Assembly (NCBI RefSeq): GCF_002904295.1
Contig: NZ_PPHG01000086.1
Coordinates: 62,001 to 126,000 of the forward strand
Source of the DNA: Amycolatopsis sp. CA-128772
GTDB lineage: Bacteria > Actinomycetota > Actinomycetes > Mycobacteriales > Pseudonocardiaceae
DNA: 64,000 nucleotides
Direction: 5' to 3'
Shown: piece by piece, positions 7,905 through 16,683 of the stretch
Layout of the letters: the number at the start of each line of letters is the position of its first letter
Position numbering within the stretch: the first letter of the stretch is position 1
The notes under the pieces: model-generated
What the model saw: only the letters and a program-made list of their open reading frames with translations
Database searches by the model: none
What the model was told of the DNA's origin: nothing
Program-made: the position numbers and the translations under genes

Positions 7905-10900
7905 TGGACGAACTCCAAGCACTGGCGACCCTGAGCTTCGACTGGGCGGACACCCCCGACCACGTCTGGCGGGACTCGCCGTACCACGTGGACGGTCTGC
8001 ACGCCGACGCGCTCGCCGCGCTGGACACGGGTATCCGCGATGCCGTCGCCAGCGACGGACCCAGCCCCATCGGCCTCGTAATGCGCGGGCTGAAAGGAGT
8101 CGGCAAGACGCACCTGCTCGGCCTCGTCCGGCGCCAGGTCCACCGCGCGCGGGGGTACTTCTTCCTCGATGACGTCACCGCGGCCGAAGCGTTCTGGGAG
8201 AACACCGCGGAGGCGCTGCGCCGCGGGCTGGCCCGCCCGGACGATTCCGGCGAGTCGCAGCTGAAGAGCTTCCTGCTCCGCGTATGCCTGCGTGCCCAGG
8301 TCAGCGCCGAGGTCACGGCGACGATCCGGCGCGGCCGCGGTCTGACCACGGCCGATGTCGAAGCCTTCGTGGACGGGGTGGCGACGCTCGACGAGATGGT
8401 CGCCGACGAGTGCGGGGACACGGCACGCGCTCTCGTGCTCATTGCGAGCCGGGACCGCAGTGCCAAGTACATCGGCGAGGACTTCCTCGACGGTGACACG
8501 GAGCTGACATCCGAAGCTCGCCAATGGAACATCTACTCCCGGCCGAAACCCTCCCGGGTCCTCGTGCGGGAGATCACGCGGCTGCTCGCCCTCACCGGAC
8601 CGGTCGTGATCGCCGTCGACCAGCTCGACACCCTGGTCGCGCGCTCGAAGCAGGGCATGCTGGGCGAAGGCGTCGGGGAGGATCCGCTGGTGGCGCAGAT
8701 CGCCGACGGGCTCATGGGGCTGCGGGAGGTCACCCACAAGACGCTGACCGTCCTGGCCTGCCTGCCGTCCACCTGGGAGCAGATCAAGTCGAAGGCGGCG
8801 GGCACCGTCCCGGACCGCTTCCGGGAATCGTTGATGCTGGGCCGGATCATCGATGCCGAGGTCGGCCGGGCGCTGGTGGCGAAGCGGCTCGGAGTGGCCT
8901 ACCAGGACATGGGGTTCACGCCGCCGCACCCGACCTGGCCGGTGGCGCCGGCGGCCTTCGACGCGCCCTGGGAGCAGTGGACTCCGCGGGAGCTGCTGAA
9001 GCGCATCGGTGCGCACATCGACGCGTGCCTGCGTGCCGGGCAGGCACGCGAGCTCCTGTCCTTCGACGAGAAGGCCGTCGTGCCGGTCGCGCCGGTGCGG
9101 ACCGCGGTCGAGAGCGACCGCTTCGCCGACCTCGACGCCGAATTCGAGAAGCTGCAGGCGGAAGCGGAACCCGAGAAGCTGCTCGCCGAAAAGACCGTGG
9201 ACAAGGCCATGCCGGACCTCCTCTCGGCGGCTCTGCGTTGCTGGGTCACCGAAGTCGGCGATGATGACATGGAATGGTCGTGCGAGCGCCAGAACGGCCG
9301 GAGTGAGGTACACGCCTGGCTCACACGTACCCTCGACGAGGCCGCCGATCTGCAGGAGCACTGGGCGTTCCGGGTGATCGCGGCCCGGGATCCGCGAGCT
9401 GCGCTGAGCCGCTTCCGGAAAGCCCGGTCCGCGGCGGGGCAGTTGCAGGGCGCGGACAACCGGCACCTCGTCATCCTCCGGGACGCCTGGGGACGCGGGG
9501 CCAAGACGCGGGAAGAAGTCACGAAGTTCACCACCGCGGGCGGCCGGACGATCCCGCCCAGCCCGGCCGACGTGAAAACCTTCTGGGCGTTGCAGAAGAT
9601 GCTCGGCAACGGCGGCCGCGAACTGCACGAGTGGCTGATCGACCGCCGGCCCGCCAGCCGGTCCGAACTGCTCTCCGCCGTCCTGCCGGAGAAGCCGTCG
9701 GGGCAGCCTGCCGAAGGGACGCACCCGCCGCCCGCTGAGGGGGAGATCACTCTCGGGACCGTCGTCGGCTCCGGGGAGCCTGTGCGGGTCGAACTCTCCG
9801 CCCTTCGCAAGCACGCCGCCGTCTTTGCCGGGTCCGGATCCGGGAAGACCGTTCTACTACGGCGGATCGTCGAAGAATGCGCTCTTCTCGGCGTCTCCGC
9901 GATCGTGCTCGATCCGAACAACGACCTCGCCCGGCTCGGGGACCCCTGGCCCGAACCGCCGGACGGCTGGAAGGACGGCGACGCCGGACTCGCCAAGCGG
10001 TACCTCGCCGAGACCGATGTCGTCGTCTGGACTCCCGGGCGCGCCACCGGGCGGCCGCTTGCCTTCCGGCCGCTGCCGGACTTCGCCGGCGTTCTCGACG
10101 ACTCGGATGAGTTCGCCGCCGCCGTCGAGGTGGCCGTCGCGACGCTTGCGCCGCAAGCGCGGCTGACCGGGAGCACCGCGAAGACGAACATCGGGCTCGC
10201 CGTGCTGCGGCAGGCCGTCGTGCGGCACGCGCGGACCGGGTCGCGGAGCCTGCCCGAACTCATCGAGCTGCTGACCGACCTGCCCGAGGACGTCAGCAAC
10301 CTCAACGACGCCCCGCGCATCGCCGCCGGTCTGGCCGAGGTGCTGAAGGCCGCGATGGTCAACGACCCCCTCTTCGCCGGCGGTGGTGAGCCGGTGGACC
10401 CCGGAGCACTGCTCACGCCGGCGGAGGGAAAGCGGGCTCGCGTCTCCGTGATCAGCTTCGTCGGCCTGCAGGCGGAGGAGCAGCGGCAGAACTTCGTCAA
10501 CCAGCTGCAGATGGAGCTGTTCGCCTGGATCAAGCGCAATCCGGCGGGGGACCGGCCGCTGGGTGCGCTGTTCGTGATGGACGAAGCCCAGACGATGGCC
10601 TCGTCCGGGAGCCTGACGGCGAGCACGCGCAGCACCATCGTGCTGGCTTCGCAGGCCCGCAAGTACGGCCTGGGCCTGCTTTTCGCCACGCAGGCGCCGA
10701 AGGGCCTGCACAACCAGGTGGTCGGCAACGCGATGACGCAGTTCTTCGGCCGGCTCAACAGCCCGGCGCAGATCGCGGCGGCGAACGAGCTGGCGCGGGC
10801 CAAGGGCAGCCCCGTCGCGGACATCTCCCGCCTGGAACGCGCGCAGTTCTACGTGGCGGGGGAGGCGTTCGGGTTCCGCCAGGTGGCGACGCCGCTGTGC

Positions 10901-10972
10901 CTGTCCCACCACCCGGCGAGCCCGCTGCGGCTGGAGGAGGTGATCGCGCGGGCGCGCCGCGAGGCCGAGTAG
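7901..10972 (+). CDS. Double ATPase: AAA/STAND-like module fused to HerA/FtsK-like module
   Basis: A 1023-residue protein with two P-loop ATPase modules. The first has GLKGVGKT (residues 63-70) and VIAVDQLDTL with Asp240 (Walker B), then a helical region to about 600. The second has FAGSGSGKT (P-loop 644-650), VLDPNNDLARL, and FVMDEAQTM with Asp894/Glu895, then 'LASQARKYGLGLLFATQAPK' and 'NQVVGNAMTQFFGRLNSPAQ'. These are signatures of HerA-type hexameric DNA translocases. GTG 7901 (overlapping the upstream stop) or ATG 7904 may be used. HerA ATPases pair with SIR2, DUF4297 or other effectors in anti-phage systems; here the partners are TIR and a ParA-like ATPase. It is the last gene of the operon, ahead of the hairpin at 11013-11046. 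Confidence 0.85.
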   Translation: MMDELQALATLSFDWADTPDHVWRDSPYHVDGLHADALAALDTGIRDAVASDGPSPIGLVMRGLKGVGKTHLLGLVRRQVHRARGYFFLDDVTAAEAFWENTAEALRRGLARPDDSGESQLKSFLLRVCLRAQVSAEVTATIRRGRGLTTADVEAFVDGVATLDEMVADECGDTARALVLIASRDRSAKYIGEDFLDGDTELTSEARQWNIYSRPKPSRVLVREITRLLALTGPVVIAVDQLDTLVARSKQGMLGEGVGEDPLVAQIADGLMGLREVTHKTLTVLACLPSTWEQIKSKAAGTVPDRFRESLMLGRIIDAEVGRALVAKRLGVAYQDMGFTPPHPTWPVAPAAFDAPWEQWTPRELLKRIGAHIDACLRAGQARELLSFDEKAVVPVAPVRTAVESDRFADLDAEFEKLQAEAEPEKLLAEKTVDKAMPDLLSAALRCWVTEVGDDDMEWSCERQNGRSEVHAWLTRTLDEAADLQEHWAFRVIAARDPRAALSRFRKARSAAGQLQGADNRHLVILRDAWGRGAKTREEVTKFTTAGGRTIPPSPADVKTFWALQKMLGNGGRELHEWLIDRRPASRSELLSAVLPEKPSGQPAEGTHPPPAEGEITLGTVVGSGEPVRVELSALRKHAAVFAGSGSGKTVLLRRIVEECALLGVSAIVLDPNNDLARLGDPWPEPPDGWKDGDAGLAKRYLAETDVVVWTPGRATGRPLAFRPLPDFAGVLDDSDEFAAAVEVAVATLAPQARLTGSTAKTNIGLAVLRQAVVRHARTGSRSLPELIELLTDLPEDVSNLNDAPRIAAGLAEVLKAAMVNDPLFAGGGEPVDPGALLTPAEGKRARVSVISFVGLQAEEQRQNFVNQLQMELFAWIKRNPAGDRPLGALFVMDEAQTMASSGSLTASTRSTIVLASQARKYGLGLLFATQAPKGLHNQVVGNAMTQFFGRLNSPAQIAAANELARAKGSPVADISRLERAQFYVAGEAFGFRQVATPLCLSHHPASPLRLEEVIARARREAE

Positions 10973-11012
10973 CGGCCCGGGTCCGGGAACTTCACCCGGC
11001 GAGGAGGAAAGT

Positions 11013-11046
11013 GGTGGCCCGGCCCCGGAATCCGGGACCGGGCACC
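11013..11046. terminator. Hairpin between convergent HerA-like and Asp23 genes
   Basis: A long GC-rich stem: GGTG-G-CCCGG-C-CCCGG pairs with CCGGGACCGGGCACC across a 3-base loop, with one bulge and one mismatch. It lies between convergent stop codons and could end transcription from both sides. There is no T-run, which is common in actinomycetes. Confidence 0.55.
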
Positions 11047-11050
11047 GGTC

Positions 11051-11761
11051 TCAGTCCGCTTCCGGGAAGTGGATGTCGGTGACGTGCACGTCCACGACCT
11101 CGACGTCGAGGCCCAGGTACTGCTCGACGGCGTCGATCACGGCGACCCGGAGCTGCTCGCCCAGCGCCTTGACCGCGTGACCGAACTCGAGCACCACGGG
11201 GATGGTGATCCAGGCGACCTCGTCGGCGAGTTCGACCGTCAGGGCGCTTTCGTCGACGCTGTGCACGCCTTCGGCCTGGCCGGCGATGCGGAGCACGATC
11301 TTGCCGACGACCCCGTCGGCGACCGTGGTGCTGCCGCGGGTGCCCGCGGCCGGGCGGGCCGCGGCCGCCGCGGTCCCGGCGGCCGGTTCCGCTTCGGCGA
11401 CCGGCTCGTCCGCGACCGCTTCTGCGATCGGCTCGGCTTCCGCGACCGGCTCGTCCGCGACCGGCTCGGCTTCCGCGACCGCTTCGGCTTCGGCTTCGGC
11501 GACCGGTTCGGCTTCGGTTTCGGCCGTGTTCGGGTCCGTGTCGTCGTCTTCCTCGTCGGCGTTCTCGGCGGCTTCCGTCGCGGTTTCCGCCTCCGGTGCG
11601 GTTTCCGCCTCCTCGACAACGACGGCGACCGCCGCGTCGTCGGTCTCGGCGGCGGGCGCCTCGGCGACCACCACCGGCTCGGGCTCGACGGCGCCGTAGG
11701 CGTACCCGCCGGTGTTTTCGTTCTTGGGGCGGCCGAAGATGCTGTTCATGACGTCGGACAT
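11051..11761 (-). CDS. Asp23/Gls24-family envelope stress protein with acidic repeat
   Basis: A 236-residue protein. Residues about 140-236 are an Asp23/Gls24 domain: STTVADGVVGKIVLRIAGQ, then 'SALTVELADEVAWITIPVVLE', LRVAVIDAVEQYLGLDV and VDVHVTDIHF. Residues 25-135 are almost only Glu, Ala, Val, Pro and Asp, with repeated units such as EPVAEAEA, ADEPVAEAEP and EPIAEAVADE. The start MSDVMNSIFG follows a GGAAAGGG ribosome site. Asp23 proteins are membrane-associated envelope or alkaline stress proteins, and actinomycetes usually carry several. The repeat-rich N-terminal extension is unusual and is probably disordered. Confidence 0.85.
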   Translation of the reverse strand: MSDVMNSIFGRPKNENTGGYAYGAVEPEPVVVAEAPAAETDDAAVAVVVEEAETAPEAETATEAAENADEEDDDTDPNTAETEAEPVAEAEAEAVAEAEPVADEPVAEAEPIAEAVADEPVAEAEPAAGTAAAAARPAAGTRGSTTVADGVVGKIVLRIAGQAEGVHSVDESALTVELADEVAWITIPVVLEFGHAVKALGEQLRVAVIDAVEQYLGLDVEVVDVHVTDIHFPEAD

Positions 11762-11984
11762 GGTTTCCCTTTCCGGGAGCGACGACTTCCTGTGGGGACG
11801 AGCAGACGGCGACATGATAGGGGCACCGCTGTGATCCGCGGCACAGGACCCCCGCCTTCGAGACTCGCTTGTGTCCCAACAGGTATCCGGCGTGATCACC
11901 GTCCGTCAGACCGGGATCGGCGATCAGTGATCAGCGCCGGAAAACCGCGTCCAGGAATTGTCCACTATTCGCGGGGAAATCCCT

Positions 11985-13205
11985 TCACGAAAACAAGCGC
12001 AGCGAGACGCTCGAACCGAGCGCCTGATATCCCGCCGGGGTGAGGTGCAGGTGGTCGCCGACGTCGTAGGCCGGGAGCAGGTGCGTCGGCGCCGCCGGGT
12101 CGCGGGCCACCTTGTCGAAGTCCAGCAGGGCGTCGAAGTGACCCGGGCCGCGGATCCAGTCGTTCACCCGCTGCCGGGCCGCTTCGCGTTCCGGCAGGTC
12201 GTAGGCCGTGTTGCCGCCGAACGGGGTGATCGTCGCGCCGTACACGCTGATGTCCTGGGCGTGCGCGCGGGTCAGGATCTGGTCGTACGCGTCGATCAGC
12301 TGGTCGGCCACGGCCGCCGCGTCGGCCGGGGCCGCCGTGCCGATGTCGTTGACGCCTTCGAACACGATCGCCCGCGAAACCCCGCTCGTCGACAGGAGAT
12401 CGCGGTCCAGGCGGGCCAGCACGTTCGGGCCGAGGCCGTCCTGCAGGACGCGGTTGCCGCCCGCCGCCTGGTTCACCACGGCCACCCCGTGCAGGCGCGC
12501 GGCCAGGACGTCCGGCCAGCGGTCGTTGCCGTTCGTGGTCGACCCGCGACCGTCCGAAATGGAATCGCCGATCACCGCGACCGCGGACGCGGGCGAAAGC
12601 ACCTCGACGCCGCTGAAGAAGTACCAGTGGTCCACCGGGGTCGCGCCCGGCAGGTCGGTCGCCGACACCTGGTTGCCCGTCAGCAGGTAGGACGTCGTGC
12701 GGGAGCCGGGGTGCGAGGTGATCGACGTCGACGCCTGGCCGTGGGCCAGGTAAGCCGTCACCGTGATGTTCTCCGAGGGCCGCACCGGGAACGGCAGCGG
12801 GTCGGACACGACCTGGGCGCCCATCGGCACCACCGTCGACGCCTTGCCGTGGAACGTCACCGGCACGACGCTGCCCGGAACCACCGACGCGACCCCGGCG
12901 GCACCGCCGGCCGGCCGCGCCACCGACACCGCCGTGAGCGGCAGGGGCGCCCCGCCGAAGGCGTTGGAGAACCGCAGCCGGATCCGCGGGCCGCCGGCCG
13001 TCACGTGCGCCGTCTCGCGCACGGATGCGTCGTCCAGCACCCGGTCGGTCCCGGTGAACGGGGCCGGTGGCAGGTTGCCCGGCTCGGTCAGCTGGGGCAT
13101 CGACGTCCAGGTCGCCACCCAGTGCGACGGCGCCGGACGGCCGGAGGCGCCCACGAACAGGGCGGTCAGCACGGCCAGGAACAGGACGACCAGCGGACGT
13201 TTCAC
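11985..13205 (-). CDS. Secreted SGNH/GDSL-family esterase
   Basis: A 406-residue exported hydrolase. The N-terminus (MKRPLVVLFLAVLTALFVGA) is a short signal peptide. An N-terminal beta-sandwich-like part (residues 30-200) precedes the SGNH core: VIGDSISDG (block I serine), QAAGGNRVL (block II glycine), FEGVNDIG (block III asparagine) and DHLHLT (block V Asp-His). The start is GTG, overlapping the stop of the upstream GH3 gene (GTGA), so the two are translationally coupled. In this xylan locus a carbohydrate deacetylase such as acetylxylan esterase is the likely role. Substrate is inferred from context. Confidence 0.85.
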   Translation of the reverse strand: MKRPLVVLFLAVLTALFVGASGRPAPSHWVATWTSMPQLTEPGNLPPAPFTGTDRVLDDASVRETAHVTAGGPRIRLRFSNAFGGAPLPLTAVSVARPAGGAAGVASVVPGSVVPVTFHGKASTVVPMGAQVVSDPLPFPVRPSENITVTAYLAHGQASTSITSHPGSRTTSYLLTGNQVSATDLPGATPVDHWYFFSGVEVLSPASAVAVIGDSISDGRGSTTNGNDRWPDVLAARLHGVAVVNQAAGGNRVLQDGLGPNVLARLDRDLLSTSGVSRAIVFEGVNDIGTAAPADAAAVADQLIDAYDQILTRAHAQDISVYGATITPFGGNTAYDLPEREAARQRVNDWIRGPGHFDALLDFDKVARDPAAPTHLLPAYDVGDHLHLTPAGYQALGSSVSLRLFS

Positions 13206-15499
13206 GACGAGAACTCCGGGGCCAGGACCCGGTCGAAGCCGACGAAGCGGCGCGGCCCGGTCAGCGTGCAGTGCAGTGTCGCGACGATCTCCTCGCTCGA
13301 CGTCCCCACCCGCAGCTCGACGTCACCGGGGTCGACCTGACGCCGGCCCGCGCGGCCGGTGTAGGACGTCAGGTCCGCGTGCAACGCGATGTCCAGCACC
13401 GTCGTGGCGCCGGGGGCCACCGTGACGCGGCGGGCCGCGACCAGCTGGCGCTCGGGCCGGGCCACCTCGGCCACCGGGTCGTGCAGGTACACCTGGACGA
13501 CTTCGGACGTCTCGCGCTGGTGGTCGTTGCGCAGCGTCACCCGGACCCGGCAGACGCCGTCGGTCGGCCAGAGCGAGCCGGTCGCGCTGACGTCGAGCCA
13601 GGTCACCGGGGCGTAGGACAGCCCGTGGCCGAACGGGAACAACGCCGTCGGATCCACTGTGGACACTTCGCTGCGGCGGCCGAGCGGCGCCGACAGGTAG
13701 GTCGAGGGCTGACTCGCGCCGGCCGCCGGGAAGCTCACCGGCAGCCGCCCGGCCGGGTTGAGCCGGCCGCTGAGGACGTCGGCCAGCGCCGGCGCGCCCT
13801 CCTCGCCGGGGTAGAAGCCGCACACGACCGCGGCCAGCCGGGGGAGCTGCCGGGACAGCTCGTACGGCCGTCCGGAGAGCAGGACGAGCACCACCGGCTT
13901 GCCCGTGTCCAGCAAGGCGTCGAGCAGTTCCTCCTGACGGCCCGGCAGCCGCAGGTCGGGCGCGTCGCAGCCTTCGCCGGACGTCCCGCCGCCGAACAGC
14001 CCGGCGCGGTCGCCCAGCACGGCCACGCACACCGACGCTTCGGCGCACGCCGCCACCGCCTCCGCGATCCCGTCGTCGTCCCCGCCGGTCACCGGGCAGC
14101 CCAGGGCGTAGGTGACGTCGTAGGACGCGCGCAGGGCTTCCAGCACGGTCGGCACCGACACGCCGAACGGGACGTCGGGGTGGTGGACGCCGACGTGCAG
14201 CGGGAACGAGTAGCAGCCGAGCATCGCGCCGGGTGTGTCCGCTCGCGGGCCCACCACGGCGATCCCGGAGCCGGGCGCGAGCGGCAGCGTGCCGTCGTTG
14301 TGCAGCAGCACGATCGAGCGCTCGGCGACCTCGCGGGCCAGCGCCCGCGACTCCGCGTCGTCGAGGTCGATCTCCTCGGGCACCTCCGGCGCCCAGTCCG
14401 CGTCGAGCAGGCCCAGTTCGCACTTCTGGCGCAGCACCCGTTCGAGGGCGCGATCGACGGCGGCGACATCGACCGCGCCCCCTTCCACCGCGGCGAGCAA
14501 CGGCTCGCCGTAGCAGTCCATCGTGGGCAGTTCGACGTCGATGCCCGCGGTGAGCGCCTGCCGCGCGGCGTCGCCGCGGTCGGCCGCGACCCCGTGCAGC
14601 CGGTGCAGGAAGGCCACCGAGAAGTAGTCGGCGACGACCGTGCCGTCGAAGCCGTAGGTGTCGCGCAGCAGGTCGGTCAGCAGCGTCGTGTCGGCGGCGG
14701 ACGGGACGCCGTCGGTGTCGGTGTAGGCGTTCATCACCGACCGGGCGCCCGCGCGCAGCGCGAGCTCGAACGGCGGCAGCAGGACGTCGGCGATCTCCCG
14801 CGGTCCCGCCGAAACCGGCGCCAGGTTGCGCCCCGCACGCGAAGCGGAGTACCCGACGAAGTGCTTGAGCGTGGCGACGATGCCGGCCGACTCCAGGCCG
14901 GCGACGTACGCGCTGCCGATCGTCCCGACCAGGTACGGGTCCTCGCCGATGGTTTCCTCGACCCGCCCCCAGCGCAGGTCGCGGGCGACGTCGAGGACCG
15001 GCGCGAGGCCCTGGTGCACACCCAGGCCGCGCATCGTCCGCCCGATCCGCGCGGCCATCCGGCGCACCAGATCGGGGTCGAAGGTCGCGCCCCACGACAG
15101 CGGGGCCGGGTAAATCGTCGCCTGCCACGCGGCCAGGCCGGTCAGGCACTCCTCGTGCACGACGGCCGGGATGCCGAACCGGCTGCTGGTGACGATCTGC
15201 CGCTGGGTGCGCGCGAGGCTGCGCGCGCCGATCACCGGGTCGACCGGCCGGGTGCCGAACGCGCGGGTCAGCTGCCCGATGCCGTGCCGGACCAGGTCGT
15301 CGAGGTCCACCGCGGCGTCGACGAAGTCGTGCTGGTGCGGGGCCATCTCGCCGCCGGAGTCGATGCCGACCCAGACGCCGTAGAGCTGGGCCAGCTTCTC
15401 GCGCAGGGTCATCCGCGCCATCAGGACGCGGACTCGCTCGCCCGGATCGGCCGCGGGGTCGCGCCACGGCTCTCCGGCCGTGGTGGGCTGCGTGGTCAA
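13202..15499 (-). CDS. Glycoside hydrolase family 3 (probable beta-xylosidase/beta-glucosidase)
   Basis: A 765-residue GH3 enzyme with no signal peptide, so probably cytoplasmic. It opens with 'PWRDPAADPGERVRVLMARM' then TLREKLAQLYG, followed by the (beta/alpha)8 barrel ('GFDGTVVADYFSV' holds the predicted nucleophile Asp) and the C-terminal sandwich ('RSIVLLHNDGTLPLAPG', VVLVLLSGRPYEL), ending in a fibronectin-III-like domain. The start is taken as TTG at 15499, because family homology begins just downstream and no ATG/GTG lies nearby; this is uncertain. The GH3 and SGNH genes lie just downstream of the LacI gene on the same strand. Probable role: cleaving imported xylo-oligosaccharides. Confidence 0.87.
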   Translation of the reverse strand: MTTQPTTAGEPWRDPAADPGERVRVLMARMTLREKLAQLYGVWVGIDSGGEMAPHQHDFVDAAVDLDDLVRHGIGQLTRAFGTRPVDPVIGARSLARTQRQIVTSSRFGIPAVVHEECLTGLAAWQATIYPAPLSWGATFDPDLVRRMAARIGRTMRGLGVHQGLAPVLDVARDLRWGRVEETIGEDPYLVGTIGSAYVAGLESAGIVATLKHFVGYSASRAGRNLAPVSAGPREIADVLLPPFELALRAGARSVMNAYTDTDGVPSAADTTLLTDLLRDTYGFDGTVVADYFSVAFLHRLHGVAADRGDAARQALTAGIDVELPTMDCYGEPLLAAVEGGAVDVAAVDRALERVLRQKCELGLLDADWAPEVPEEIDLDDAESRALAREVAERSIVLLHNDGTLPLAPGSGIAVVGPRADTPGAMLGCYSFPLHVGVHHPDVPFGVSVPTVLEALRASYDVTYALGCPVTGGDDDGIAEAVAACAEASVCVAVLGDRAGLFGGGTSGEGCDAPDLRLPGRQEELLDALLDTGKPVVLVLLSGRPYELSRQLPRLAAVVCGFYPGEEGAPALADVLSGRLNPAGRLPVSFPAAGASQPSTYLSAPLGRRSEVSTVDPTALFPFGHGLSYAPVTWLDVSATGSLWPTDGVCRVRVTLRNDHQRETSEVVQVYLHDPVAEVARPERQLVAARRVTVAPGATTVLDIALHADLTSYTGRAGRRQVDPGDVELRVGTSSEEIVATLHCTLTGPRRFVGFDRVLAPEFSS

Positions 15500-15540
15500 G
15501 GGTTTCCGCCCTTCGTCTGGGGGAGGCGTGGGAAAGGAGC

Positions 15541-16551
15541 TCAGGGGAGGGCGCGGGTCGAGTGCCGCACCACCAGGCCGGTGTCGAGGGTGACGTGGGT
15601 CGGCCCGACCTCGTCGCCGTTGATCAGCGCGATGAGCATCCGGATCGCCCGGAGGCCCATCTCGCGGATCGGCTGGTCCACTGTGGTCAGTGGCGGGCTG
15701 CAAAGTGCGGACTCGGGCACGTTGTCGAAGCCCACCACGGAAAGGTCGGCGGGCACGGAGAGCCCGAGCTCGCGGGCCGCGCCGACGGTCGCGATGGCCG
15801 AGATGTCGTTCGCGGCGAACACCGCGGTCGGCCGGTCCGGCCCGGTCAGCAGGGCGTGGGCCGAGGCCGCGGAGACCTCCGGGTCGTAGGCGCCGACCCG
15901 GATCAGGTCTGCGTCCGGGGTGATGCCCGCGGCCGTCAGCGCGCGCAGGTACCCGGTCTTGCGCAGCTCGGCCGACTGCAGGTCGGGGCGGCCGGAGAGG
16001 AACGCGATCCGCCGGTGCCCCAGCTCCAGGAGGTGCTCGGTGGCCAGCTGCGCGCCGCGCAGGTTGTCGGAGTCGATGGTCGGCAGGTGCGACGGCCCGG
16101 TGTGCGGGTCGACCGCGACCACCGGCGTGCCGGGCACGGCCTCCAGCGAGACGGCCGGCGTGACCAGCACGGCGCCGTCGACGAGGGTGCCGCTCAGCCG
16201 GGAAAGGTAGCGCTTCTCCCATCCCACCGGGTCGCCGGTGCGCCCGCCCGCGGAGTAGACGACCAGTTCGAAACCGCTGCCGCGGATGGCGTCCGCGGCT
16301 CCCTTCAGCAGCTCGGTCGAGAACGGTTCGAGGTCGGCGACCAGGATCCCGATGACGTTCGTCCGGTGGTTTCTCAGGCTCTGCGCCACGAGGCTGGCCT
16401 CGTAGCCGAGCTCTTCGATGACGGCACGGACGCGCGCGAGCGTCGCGGCGGAGACGCCGTAGCGCTCGTTGATCACTTTGGAGACCGTGGCCACCGAGAC
16501 GCCGGCCCGGGCGGCGACGTCACGGATGGTCACCCTGGAACTGGGCTGCAT
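15541..16551 (-). CDS. LacI-family regulator of the sugar importer / GH3 group
   Basis: A 336-residue LacI protein. The DNA-binding helix-turn-helix and hinge are complete (VTIRDVAARAGVSVATVSKV, then 'AVIEELGYEASLVAQSLR'), and the periplasmic-binding-like sensor domain runs to the end ('PTAVFAANDISAIATVGAAR', LSVVGFDNVPES, DTGLVVRHSTR). The ATG at 16551 faces the ABC transporter operon. The palindrome centred on AACGTT at 16570-16581 is the obvious operator. It probably senses a xylo-oligosaccharide and represses both the leftward and rightward genes. Confidence 0.92.
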   Translation of the reverse strand: MQPSSRVTIRDVAARAGVSVATVSKVINERYGVSAATLARVRAVIEELGYEASLVAQSLRNHRTNVIGILVADLEPFSTELLKGAADAIRGSGFELVVYSAGGRTGDPVGWEKRYLSRLSGTLVDGAVLVTPAVSLEAVPGTPVVAVDPHTGPSHLPTIDSDNLRGAQLATEHLLELGHRRIAFLSGRPDLQSAELRKTGYLRALTAAGITPDADLIRVGAYDPEVSAASAHALLTGPDRPTAVFAANDISAIATVGAARELGLSVPADLSVVGFDNVPESALCSPPLTTVDQPIREMGLRAIRMLIALINGDEVGPTHVTLDTGLVVRHSTRALP

Positions 16552-16569
16552 CGGCTCAGACTAACCATG

Positions 16570-16595
16570 GAAAACGTTATCGACAACGATTGACA
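16570..16595 (+). promoter_or_regulatory. LacI operator-like palindrome and TTGACA -35 of the ABC operon
   Basis: GAAAACGTTATC (16570-16581) is palindromic at 10 of 12 positions around AACGTT, the central form common in LacI-family sites. A perfect TTGACA (16590-16595) follows; the -10 is weak (CAGACT, 18 bases on). The site sits in the divergent gap between the LacI gene and the solute-binding protein. Confidence 0.6.
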
Positions 16596-16683
16596 TCGCA
16601 TTTGCCCGGGGAGCAGACTCTTCGCCAACCCGGGCGCAGTCGCCCCGTCCAACTCGGCCGAAGTCGTCAGGAGTGGACCCACG

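Noticed and set aside
7901..10972. Conjugative or type IV secretion ATPase (VirB4/TraD/FtsK).
   Set aside because: No other transfer genes, relaxase or membrane helices are present, and the N-terminal AAA module does not fit those families.
13202..16222. A very long open frame joining the GH3 enzyme to about 240 extra N-terminal residues.
   Set aside because: The extension is Arg/Ala-rich shadow sequence antisense-free of homology and lies across the LacI gene on the same strand in another frame; the real GH3 begins near 15499.
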